From positions 1-7,708 of the forward strand of contig USHL01000059.1 in NCBI GenBank assembly GCA_900554525.1: a stretch of 7,708 nucleotides of DNA, written 5' to 3'. The notes under the pieces were generated by a model. It had not been told where the DNA came from, did no database searches, and worked only from the letters and a program-made list of their open reading frames with translations. Shown here one piece after another: positions 1 through 5,767 of the stretch. The number at the start of each line of letters is the position of its first letter. Position 1 is the first letter of the stretch. This DNA comes from an uncultured Oscillospiraceae bacterium (GTDB lineage Bacteria; Bacillota; Clostridia; Oscillospirales; Acutalibacteraceae). The position numbers were made by a program, and so were the translations under genes.

Positions 1-2385
1 CGCGTGAAAATGGTAACAGCCGACAGTGCGCTCGAAGAAATTACCGAACGCCTGAAAACATCCGCAGAACAGTTTGAAGGCTATTCGAGAGATATAAACA
101 AACTTGAAACCGATTTTGCCGAAACCCGGAGCCTGCTTGACGGAATAGAGGAAAATATTATAAGCCGCACAAATTCGCTTAGAGGCTACGAACTGCGTTT
201 GGCTTCTCGGCGCGAAACAGCGGAAAAGCTGAAAGCAGAGCTTGAAGCGGTCAGACTTGACGCTGAAACCAAGCAGCGGCGCATTCAACTCTTGAAGGAA
301 CTGGAAAATAATATGGAAGGCTTCAGCCATTCGGTTAAAGCCGTGATGAACAGTGCAGAAACGGGTATACTGCGCGGTATCTGCGGTCCGGTATCCAAGC
401 TTATTTCGGTTGAAAAGAAATACAGCACAGCGGTCGAAACCGCACTTTCAAACGCGGTGCAGAATATTGTCGTCAAGACAGAGGCGGATGCCAAAAGAGC
501 AATAAATTTTCTTAAAACAAACAATAAGGGCAGAGCGACGTTTTTGCCGGTTTCCTCTATAAAAGCACGTGAATTAAAGGAGCGCGGCTTTGAGAATATG
601 CCGGGCTTTGTGGGTATTGCCGCTGAGCTTGTGAAAACCGATGCCGAGTATTCCGAAATAACAAAGTATCTGCTCGGAGGAACGGTGGTGGCTGAGGATA
701 TAGACAGCGCCGCGGCAATCGCCAAGAAATTCGGATACCGCGTAAAAACCGTTTCGCTTGACGGTCAGGTGATAAATCCCGGCGGTTCGCTTACGGGCGG
801 TTCGCTTATAAAAAACGCAGGACTTCTCAGCCGCTCAACCGACATAAAGAATTACGAGCTGGAGGCAGAAAAGCTTGTTAAAAGGTCCGGAGAGCTTTCT
901 GAAAAGCTTTCAGAGGCCGAAAGTGCGTCTGCGGCAGTAGAGGCGGAGATTACCGCTTTGAACGCCGAAATAACCGTTTTGAATGAGGATAAAATCCGTA
1001 CTCTTTCAGAACTGAAGCGTATTGAAGATTTAAAAGCCGGTATAGAGACTTCTCTGAAACGGCTTGAGGATGAGAAACACAGCGGAGAGGAAAGAATTGC
1101 AAAGCTGCGTGAAACCTCTGCCGAGGCGGCGCACGCAATTGCGGGTCTTGATTCCGAAAAATCCGAAGTACAGTCGGAAATAGATAAAATGACCGGCGGA
1201 CGTGATTCGCTTAACGGTGAACGCGAAAGTCTCGCGGCAGAGATTACCGCGCTCAAGCTTTCTCTTATCGAATCCCGAAAAGATACTCAGGCAATAGAAG
1301 CTGCGGCGGAAAATCTCAAATCCCTTATAAACGACCGAGCCAGGCGTGTTTCGGAAATAAATTCCGAAACCGCGGCTATAAACGAAAAAAACAGCGCGCT
1401 TGGTCTGATTATAGAAGAAAAGAAGGCTTCTGCCGACAGCCTGAGAATTAAAATAGCCGAATCTGAAAGTCTTATATCAGAGCTTATAGAAAAACGCAAT
1501 CAGACTGAAAAAGCAGGTCTTGATCTACGTACAGGCGAGCGCGAAGAGCTTTCACGCCGCGAGCAGACAGGCGGAGAGCTTGCAAGGCTTACCGAGCGCA
1601 GAGAGGTAATGCTCAGGGAATATGACAGCGTTATAAGCCAGCTTTACGATGAGTATCAGCTTACACGCAGCGAGGCTGAAAAAATCGGTCTGCACATAGA
1701 AAAGCCGTCTGAGGCAAAGAAGAATCTGGCAGATATAAAGTCTAAAATACGTTCACTCGGCAGTGTAAATGTTTCGGCAATTGAGGAATATAAGGAAGTA
1801 AGCGAGCGCTATAACTTCCTTTCGGCACAGATAAACGATGTTGAAGCTACCCGTGCGGAGCTGCATAAGCTTATCAATCAGCTTACCTCACAGATGCAGG
1901 AGATTTTTACCGAAGGTTTTGCCAAAATAAACGAAAACTTTTCAAAGACCTTTACCGAGCTTTTCGGCGGAGGCAGCGCGTCGCTTACGCTCAGTGAGCC
2001 TGAAAATGTGCTTGAAAGCGGAATAGATATCAACGTAAAGCTTCCGGGCAAAAATGTTCCGAGTCTTGACGGACTTTCGGGCGGCGAAAAGGCGCTTATA
2101 GCACTTTCAATATATTTTGCGATAATGCGTGTCAATGCTCCGCCTTTTTGTTTCCTTGACGAGGTCGATACGGCGCTTGATGATATAAATGTGGAACGCT
2201 TTGCGGATTATATGAAGCGCTCGGACTGTTCGACGCAGTTTATATGCGTGACACACAGACGCGGCACTATGGAGGCGGCTGATATGCTGTACGGCGTTAC
2301 AATGCAGGAAAAAGGCGTTACCAAGCTTTTGGAGCTTAACGTATCGGAGCTGGAAAAAGCGCTGCTTGAAAATAAGGGCGCATAA
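1..2385 (+). CDS. smc: Chromosome segregation ATPase SMC, C-terminal two-thirds (5' end outside window)
   Basis: SMC forms a rod-shaped dimer that, with ScpA and ScpB, compacts and segregates the nucleoid. The frame is open from base 1, and the N-terminal Walker A head and first coiled coil are missing, so the gene is cut by the window edge; the GTG at 4 is not its start. Numbering from the codon at 4, residues 1-115 are the end of the first coiled coil. The hinge spans about 120-267 and ends in the glycine-rich NPGGSLTGGS. Residues 280-620 are charged heptad-like coiled coil. The C-terminal ABC half-head carries the signature LSGGEK (691-696), Walker B FCFLDE (715-720) with a following D-loop, and the switch histidine H751 in CVTHRR. 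From hinge to end it is about 673 residues, which fits bacterial SMC of about 1,190 residues, so roughly 390-400 residues lie upstream. ftsY follows after 29 bases. Confidence 0.97.
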   Translation, partial: RVKMVTADSALEEITERLKTSAEQFEGYSRDINKLETDFAETRSLLDGIEENIISRTNSLRGYELRLASRRETAEKLKAELEAVRLDAETKQRRIQLLKELENNMEGFSHSVKAVMNSAETGILRGICGPVSKLISVEKKYSTAVETALSNAVQNIVVKTEADAKRAINFLKTNNKGRATFLPVSSIKARELKERGFENMPGFVGIAAELVKTDAEYSEITKYLLGGTVVAEDIDSAAAIAKKFGYRVKTVSLDGQVINPGGSLTGGSLIKNAGLLSRSTDIKNYELEAEKLVKRSGELSEKLSEAESASAAVEAEITALNAEITVLNEDKIRTLSELKRIEDLKAGIETSLKRLEDEKHSGEERIAKLRETSAEAAHAIAGLDSEKSEVQSEIDKMTGGRDSLNGERESLAAEITALKLSLIESRKDTQAIEAAAENLKSLINDRARRVSEINSETAAINEKNSALGLIIEEKKASADSLRIKIAESESLISELIEKRNQTEKAGLDLRTGEREELSRREQTGGELARLTERREVMLREYDSVISQLYDEYQLTRSEAEKIGLHIEKPSEAKKNLADIKSKIRSLGSVNVSAIEEYKEVSERYNFLSAQINDVEATRAELHKLINQLTSQMQEIFTEGFAKINENFSKTFTELFGGGSASLTLSEPENVLESGIDINVKLPGKNVPSLDGLSGGEKALIALSIYFAIMRVNAPPFCFLDEVDTALDDINVERFADYMKRSDCSTQFICVTHRRGTMEAADMLYGVTMQEKGVTKLLELNVSELEKALLENKGA

Positions 2386-2414
2386 CGATTATTTTTTATG
2401 AAAGCAGGGTACAG

Positions 2415-3329
2415 ATGGGATTTTTCAGTAAAATAAAGCAGGGACTGCAGAAGACCAAGGCCTCTATTGTGGGCGGCGTTACCGGTATAATCAACAGCTT
2501 CACAAAAATTGATGAGGAGCTGTTTGAGGAGCTGGAGGAAACTCTTGTGATGTCCGATGTCGGTGTTGTCACCGCGGGAGAAATATGTGAAAGGCTTCGC
2601 AGAAAAATAAAGGAGTCCGGGATTACCGATCCGGCTGAAATAAAAGGCCTCATAAAAGAAATAATAATTGAAATGCTTGGTGAAGACGAAGGACTTAAGC
2701 TCGATACCAAACCGTCGGTAATATTGGTGATCGGCGTAAACGGCGTCGGTAAAACCACCTCAATAGGCAAGCTTGCCGCACAGCTGAAGTCAGAGGGAAA
2801 AAGCGTAGTGCTCGGTGCGGCGGATACCTTCCGCGCCGCAGCTATCGATCAGCTCGGTATCTGGGCGGAACGCGCCGGAGTGCAGATGGTAAAAAGCGTT
2901 GAAGGCACCGACCCGGCGTCGGTGGTATTCGACACAATAGCGTCCGCTAAATCAAAAGGAGCCGACGTAATAATCTGCGATACCGCCGGAAGGCTTCATA
3001 ACAAGAAAAATCTCATGGACGAGCTTGCAAAAATTTACCGTGTTATCGGCAGAGAACTGCCGGATTCGTCGGTTGAAACCTTGCTTGTATTAGATGCCGC
3101 TACCGGACAGAATGCGGTAAATCAGGCCAGAGAGTTTAAAAACGCAGCCGATATAACCGGCATAGTCCTTACAAAGCTTGACGGCACGGCAAAGGGCGGT
3201 ATAATTGTAGCCATACGGAATGAACTCGGCATACCTGTGAAATATGTAGGTGTCGGCGAAGGAATTGATGATTTGCAGCCGTTTTCCGCCGCTGATTTTG
3301 CCGAGGGTATTTTCGGGGAGGAACAATAA
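2415..3329 (+). CDS. ftsY: Signal recognition particle receptor FtsY (SRP GTPase)
   Basis: FtsY docks SRP-ribosome complexes at the membrane; its GTPase pairs with that of Ffh so that nascent membrane proteins reach the SecYEG translocon. The 304-residue protein has a short basic amphipathic start (1-28, MGFFSKIKQGLQ...) in place of the long acidic A domain of E. coli FtsY, as is usual in Gram-positives. A helical N domain follows (about 30-90), then the G domain: G1 GVNGVGKTT (107-115), G2 DTFRAAA (137-143), G3 DTAGR (189-193), G4 TKLD (253-256) and the closing motif GVGEGIDDLQPF (279-290). All key GTPase residues are present. The start is the only in-frame ATG that precedes the N domain; its ribosome binding site is weak (AGGG at 2406-2409, 5 bases before the ATG). 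The stop overlaps the rdgB start by one base (TAATG), so the two genes are probably coupled. No ffh gene is visible here. Confidence 0.97.
   Translation: MGFFSKIKQGLQKTKASIVGGVTGIINSFTKIDEELFEELEETLVMSDVGVVTAGEICERLRRKIKESGITDPAEIKGLIKEIIIEMLGEDEGLKLDTKPSVILVIGVNGVGKTTSIGKLAAQLKSEGKSVVLGAADTFRAAAIDQLGIWAERAGVQMVKSVEGTDPASVVFDTIASAKSKGADVIICDTAGRLHNKKNLMDELAKIYRVIGRELPDSSVETLLVLDAATGQNAVNQAREFKNAADITGIVLTKLDGTAKGGIIVAIRNELGIPVKYVGVGEGIDDLQPFSAADFAEGIFGEEQ
3315..3321 (+). promoter_or_regulatory. Strong ribosome binding site for rdgB within ftsY
   Basis: GGGGAGG encodes Gly-Glu-Glu near the end of FtsY and lies 7 bases before the rdgB ATG. Together with the TAATG stop-start overlap it allows both reinitiation and independent loading of ribosomes. 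Confidence 0.75.
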
Positions 3330-3928
3330 TGAAGATATTTATAGCGACTAAAAATCATAGTAAGCTTAAAGAATTGGAACGAATACTTATTCCTATGGGT
3401 TTTGAGGTGAAAAGCGAAAACGATCTTACCGAACCTCTTCCCGTGGTGGAAGAAACCGGCAGCAGCTATGAGGAAAACGCTCTGCTCAAGGCGCGTTCCG
3501 GGCTTAAAGTTACAGGTCTCATAACCGTAGCGGATGATTCCGGATTGAGCGTCGATTATCTGGACGGTGCGCCGGGAATATATTCCGCGAGATATTCCGG
3601 CCTCGGAGCTACCTATGAATCAAATAACGAAAAGCTGCTTGCGGCGCTCAAAGGTGTTCCGCTCGAAAAACGCACCGGAGTATTTGTTTCGGCCGTTGCC
3701 TGTGTTTTCCCGGATGGAAGGGAATTTACCGTCCGCGGTGAATGCAGGGGCTATGTGGCGGAAGAATGTAAGGGAAACGGCGGTTTCGGTTATGATCCGC
3801 TGTTTGTCTGCGAGGCTGGATGCTATGCTGAGCTTTCACCGGAGGAAAAGGACAGGGTGAGCCACCGCGGCAAGGCGCTTGGAAAATTCAGAGAAGAACT
3901 TAAAAAATATATTGACGAGGTAGAATGA
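3329..3928 (+). CDS. rdgB: dITP/XTP pyrophosphatase (RdgB/HAM1 family, non-canonical purine NTPase)
   Basis: The enzyme hydrolyses dITP, ITP and XTP to the monophosphate and pyrophosphate, keeping deaminated purines out of DNA and RNA. The 199-residue length is typical. Family motifs in order: ATKNHSK (6-12) near the N terminus, EEN (48-50), ADDSGL (68-73) with D70 as the expected catalytic aspartate, GAPGIYSARY (80-89), GFGYDPLF (152-159), EEK (172-174) and SHRGKAL (178-184) for base recognition. The loop between GFGYDPLF and AEL appears two residues shorter than in the E. coli and human proteins and has C165 where a threonine is usual. The ATG overlaps the ftsY stop by one base and has a strong ribosome binding site (GGGGAGG at 3315-3321, 7-base spacing). 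Its own stop overlaps the yhbY start by 4 bases. Confidence 0.96.
   Translation: MKIFIATKNHSKLKELERILIPMGFEVKSENDLTEPLPVVEETGSSYEENALLKARSGLKVTGLITVADDSGLSVDYLDGAPGIYSARYSGLGATYESNNEKLLAALKGVPLEKRTGVFVSAVACVFPDGREFTVRGECRGYVAEECKGNGGFGYDPLFVCEAGCYAELSPEEKDRVSHRGKALGKFREELKKYIDEVE
3917..3921 (+). promoter_or_regulatory. Ribosome binding site before the double ATG of yhbY
   Basis: GAGGT lies inside the last codons of rdgB. The GAGG core is 4 bases from the first ATG (3925) and 7 from the second (3928). The other good sites in this window have 6-8 bases, so the second ATG is slightly favoured; both give nearly the same protein. Confidence 0.6.
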
Positions 3929-4221
3929 TGTTGAACAGCAGACAGCGCGCACAACTGCGCGCTATGGCAAACGGTATTGAAACTATATTTCAGATAGGTA
4001 AATCCGGTATCGGTGAAAACGTTATCAGGCAGGCGGATGAAGCGCTTGAAGCACGGGAGCTTATAAAGCTGCGCATACTTGAAACCTGCCCGGTAAGCGT
4101 GCGCGAGGCGGCAGAGGAAATCGCCTCTGGCGTCGGAGCCGATGTCGTTCAGGTAATAGGCACTCGATTCATACTTTACCGTGAGAGCCGTGACAACAAG
4201 CAGATCAGGCTGGTGAAATGA
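3925..4221 (+). CDS. yhbY: YhbY-family RNA-binding protein (CRM domain), 50S assembly factor
   Basis: This is a single CRM-domain protein of the CRS1-YhbY family; members bind pre-50S ribosomal particles and are thought to help assemble the large subunit. The 98-residue length is standard. The sequence opens with the family's LNSRQRAQLRAMA helix, then the IFQIGKSGI strand and loop, whose GKSG (25-28) is the GxxG RNA-binding turn. IKLRIL (47-52) and IGTRFILYR (78-86) follow, the latter being the conserved closing strand. Two adjacent ATGs (3925 and 3928) could start it. The GAGGT at 3917-3921 lies better for the second, so the protein may be one residue shorter. Its position between rdgB and nadD matches the usual yhbY-nadD pairing in Firmicutes. 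A GC-rich 8-base-pair inverted repeat lies in its first codons (3944-3963). Confidence 0.93.
   Translation: MMLNSRQRAQLRAMANGIETIFQIGKSGIGENVIRQADEALEARELIKLRILETCPVSVREAAEEIASGVGADVVQVIGTRFILYRESRDNKQIRLVK
3944..3963 (+). repeat. Perfect 8-bp GC-rich inverted repeat in the first codons of yhbY
   Basis: AGCGCGCA (3944-3951) and TGCGCGCT (3956-3963) are exact reverse complements around the loop CAAC. The hairpin would begin 19 bases after the ATG at 3925. No T-run follows, so it is not a terminator. About one such stem is expected by chance in a window this size, so a role is possible but not shown. Confidence 0.45.
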
Positions 4222-4222
4222 T

Positions 4223-4825
4223 ATGGCTTTTACGGCTGTTTTCGGCGGCACCTTTAATCCGCCGCACATAGGGCATTATCAGATGCTTGAGGCGTTGGAA
4301 AATTCAGAAATAGTAGAAAAAATACTGCTTATGCCCGACCGTGTACCGCCGCATAAGATTTGTGATTTTCTGGCAGCAGACAGCGACCGTATTGAAATGT
4401 GCCGGATTATGGCTCAGGATTTTTCAAAAGCCGAACTTTGCCTTATTGAGTTTGAAAGAGCAGGAAAAAGCTATTCATACGATACGGTATCTCTTCTAAA
4501 AACTCGGTTTCCGGAAATTGAGCTTGCATTCGTATGCGGCGGGGATATGCTTATGTCATTTGAAAAATGGTATAAATTTGAAGAGCTGATGAAGCTTGTA
4601 CCGTTTATCGTATTCGGACGTTCGGATATTTTACCGGAGGAGCTTAAGTTTAAGGTAAATCAGCTCAGTAATATGGGCATGAAAATAATACCTATGAAAG
4701 AGAAAATTACAGCCGCGGCTTCATCACAGATACGAAAGAATATTGGAGAATCGGCAGAGCTGCTGCCGATTAAAGTTTACAATTATATAAAAGAGAAGGG
4801 AATATACAGTGCCGGAGAAATATGA
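4223..4825 (+). CDS. nadD: Nicotinate-nucleotide adenylyltransferase
   Basis: NadD adenylates nicotinate mononucleotide with ATP to give deamido-NAD, the step before NAD synthetase. The 200-residue protein is of normal length and has the nucleotidyltransferase Rossmann fold: GGTFNPPHIGH (8-18) with the HxGH ATP-binding signature, PPHK (42-45), SYSYDT (83-88), GGDMLMSFEKWY (106-117) including the Asp-Trp region that recognises the nicotinate, and a C-terminal SSQIRK (167-172). The last replaces the common ISSTxIR motif with AASSQIR, so the first serine is alanine, while the phosphate-contacting Ser/Thr position and R171 remain. The start ATG is one base after the yhbY stop and is preceded by GGTGA (4212-4216). 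Its last 17 bases overlap yqeK. The bases at 4749-4771 form a perfect 9-base-pair inverted repeat inside the C-terminal coding region. Confidence 0.96.
   Translation: MAFTAVFGGTFNPPHIGHYQMLEALENSEIVEKILLMPDRVPPHKICDFLAADSDRIEMCRIMAQDFSKAELCLIEFERAGKSYSYDTVSLLKTRFPEIELAFVCGGDMLMSFEKWYKFEELMKLVPFIVFGRSDILPEELKFKVNQLSNMGMKIIPMKEKITAAASSQIRKNIGESAELLPIKVYNYIKEKGIYSAGEI
4749..4771 (+). repeat. Perfect 9-bp inverted repeat near the 3' end of nadD
   Basis: AATCGGCAG (4749-4757) and CTGCCGATT (4763-4771) are exact reverse complements around the 5-base loop AGCTG. The hairpin ends 21 bases before the yqeK ribosome binding site. The following AAAGTTTAC is not a terminator T-tract. It could act on message stability or coupling, or be chance from the conserved Leu-Leu-Pro codons. 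Confidence 0.45.
4793..4800 (+). promoter_or_regulatory. Ribosome binding site inside nadD for the yqeK GTG start
   Basis: GAGAAGGG ends 8 bases before the GTG at 4809. It is part of the nadD coding sequence (Lys-Glu-Lys-Gly near its C terminus), so yqeK initiation happens on message still being read as nadD. It supports the GTG over the later in-frame TTG at 4842. Confidence 0.75.
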
Positions 4826-5381
4826 CGTCTTTAAGGAAATTTTGAAGAGCAGACTTAACGAAAAAAGGTATTATCACTCATTGTGCGTGGCCGATGAAGC
4901 TGTTCGGCTTGCTGAAAAATACGGCGGAGACACCGAAAAAGCTTATATCGCAGGTCTTCTTCACGATATAACCAAGAATGCAGCTCGAGAAGAACACTTG
5001 CAAATTTTTTCAGAGTCTGATATAATTCTTAATAATGTGGAAAAAAACGCTGAAAAGCTTTGGCATGCAATATCCGGCGCGGCATATGTTGAGAAAAAAC
5101 TCGGCATACCGGACACAGAGATTATTGATGCCATACGTTATCATACGACGGCTAAAGCGGGAATGTCGCTATTGGCAAAGATTCTTTATTTAGCGGATTT
5201 CACCTCTGCCGACCGTGATTATGATGATGTTGACGTGATACGCGGATATGTGGATGAATCTCTGGAAAAGGCGTTTATATATGCCTTGCAGTATTCTATC
5301 AGGGATCTGGTGGATTCAGGCAGGGCTGTTCATACAGATACCGTTGCAGCTTATAACGAGGCTGTGCTGGGCAACGGCTGA
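4809..5381 (+). CDS. yqeK: YqeK-type HD-domain bis(5'-nucleosyl)-tetraphosphatase (symmetrical Ap4A hydrolase)
   Basis: YqeK enzymes split diadenosine tetraphosphate into two ADP with a metal centre held by an HD domain. The 190-residue length is typical. The metal ligand pattern is complete: H23 (YYHSL), H52-D53 (LLHDITKN), H86 (LWHA), H112 (YHTT) and D130 (YLADF). Downstream come the DRDYDDVDVIR stretch (135-145) and a helical C terminus. The start is taken as GTG at 4809, because GAGAAGGG (4793-4800) lies 8 bases before it and the residues from there match the usual beginning of the family. The ATG at 4822 is out of frame, and the next in-frame candidate is a TTG at 4842 without a comparable site. 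It overlaps nadD by 17 bases, the standard nadD-yqeK arrangement in Firmicutes. rsfS starts 18 bases after its stop. The product's link to NadD is by neighbourhood only. Confidence 0.93.
   Translation: MPEKYDVFKEILKSRLNEKRYYHSLCVADEAVRLAEKYGGDTEKAYIAGLLHDITKNAAREEHLQIFSESDIILNNVEKNAEKLWHAISGAAYVEKKLGIPDTEIIDAIRYHTTAKAGMSLLAKILYLADFTSADRDYDDVDVIRGYVDESLEKAFIYALQYSIRDLVDSGRAVHTDTVAAYNEAVLGNG
5341..5377 (+). repeat. Inverted repeat at the 3' end of yqeK
   Basis: CCGTTGC (5341-5347) and GCAACGG (5371-5377) are exact reverse complements separated by 23 bases. AGC/GCT can add three inner pairs if GG (5369-5370) bulges out. The structure ends just before the yqeK stop and 10 bases before the rsfS ribosome binding site. 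No T-run follows. Confidence 0.3.
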
Positions 5382-5386
5382 TATTT

Positions 5387-5392
5387 GGGAGG
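5387..5392 (+). promoter_or_regulatory. Ribosome binding site that fixes the rsfS TTG start
   Basis: GGGAGG lies 7 bases before the TTG at 5400. Because it lies just downstream of an earlier in-frame TTG (5385), it argues that the shorter reading is the real one. It is the clearest start-deciding site in the window. Confidence 0.85.
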
Positions 5393-5399
5393 AAAAAAC

Positions 5400-5765
5400 T
5401 TGGAAGCTTTTGAAATTTTAAAAATCGCCGCTAACGCGCTGAATGCTAAAAAAGCCAAAGAGCTTAATGCTGTGCGGATAGCTGAACTAACAGTGCTTGC
5501 GGAATATTTTCTTATGTGTACGGCCACCTCTTCCACACATGTCAGAGCGCTGGCGGATGAGGTCGAGGAAAAACTCAGCGAGGCCGGAGTGGCTCCTCAC
5601 CATATTGAGGGAAAAACAACCGGCTGGATAGTGCTTGACTACGGCTCGGTAATAATTCACGTATTCAGCCGTGATCAGCGGGAGTTTTATGCGCTGGATA
5701 AGATGTGGAGCGACGGCGAATCGGTAGAGCTGAGTGATATTCTTGAGGAAGCAGAGGGAGACTGA
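5400..5765 (+). CDS. rsfS: Ribosomal silencing factor RsfS
   Basis: RsfS binds protein uL14 of the 50S subunit and blocks joining to the 30S subunit, lowering translation when nutrients run short. The protein of 121 residues is of family length. Diagnostic stretches are EYFLMCTATSSTHVRALADEV (35-55) and then WIVLDYGSVIIHVF (76-89) with REFYALDKMW (94-103), which form the uL14-binding face. The open frame reaches back to a TTG at 5385, but I place the start at the TTG at 5400. GGGAGG (5387-5392) lies exactly 7 bases before it and would sit inside the coding region of the longer version, and the product then begins MEAFEIL as family members do. It stands between yqeK and leuS, and its TGA ends 2 bases before the leuS ATG. 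A LytR-CpsA-Psr gene, often found between yqeK and rsfS in Clostridia, is absent. Confidence 0.95.
   Translation: MEAFEILKIAANALNAKKAKELNAVRIAELTVLAEYFLMCTATSSTHVRALADEVEEKLSEAGVAPHHIEGKTTGWIVLDYGSVIIHVFSRDQREFYALDKMWSDGESVELSDILEEAEGD
5755..5760 (+). promoter_or_regulatory. Ribosome binding site for leuS within the end of rsfS
   Basis: AGGGAG lies 7 bases before the leuS ATG and overlaps the last codons of rsfS, which supports the ATG at 5768 as the start. Confidence 0.75.
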
Positions 5766-5767
5766 AA

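Noticed and set aside
4..12. GTG at 4 or ATG at 10 as the start of the first gene
   Set aside because: The codon before it is open, no ribosome binding site can be seen, and the protein lacks the Walker A head that every SMC has; the gene is cut by the window edge.
285..725. Minus-strand open frame of 146 codons opposite smc
   Set aside because: It is a mirror of the smc hinge coding region, rich in Ser/Ala/Phe from codon bias, with no family resemblance.
899..913. CTGAAA-AGC-TTTCAG inverted repeat in smc
   Set aside because: It arises from repeated Leu-Ser-Glu-Lys coiled-coil codons, is short, and lies deep inside the gene.
2369..2397. Possible terminator after smc (AAAATAA / TTATTTT followed by a T-run)
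   Set aside because: The stem contains only A-T pairs and has a 13-base loop, so it is too weak for an intrinsic terminator, and ftsY begins at once.
4243..4264. CGGCGG / CCGCCG inverted repeat at the start of nadD
   Set aside because: It is forced by the conserved Gly-Gly-Thr-Phe-Asn-Pro-Pro codons, and the 10-base loop makes it weak.
3823..4269. Minus-strand open frame of 148 codons across rdgB, yhbY and nadD
   Set aside because: It crosses three real genes, and its composition looks like an antisense shadow.
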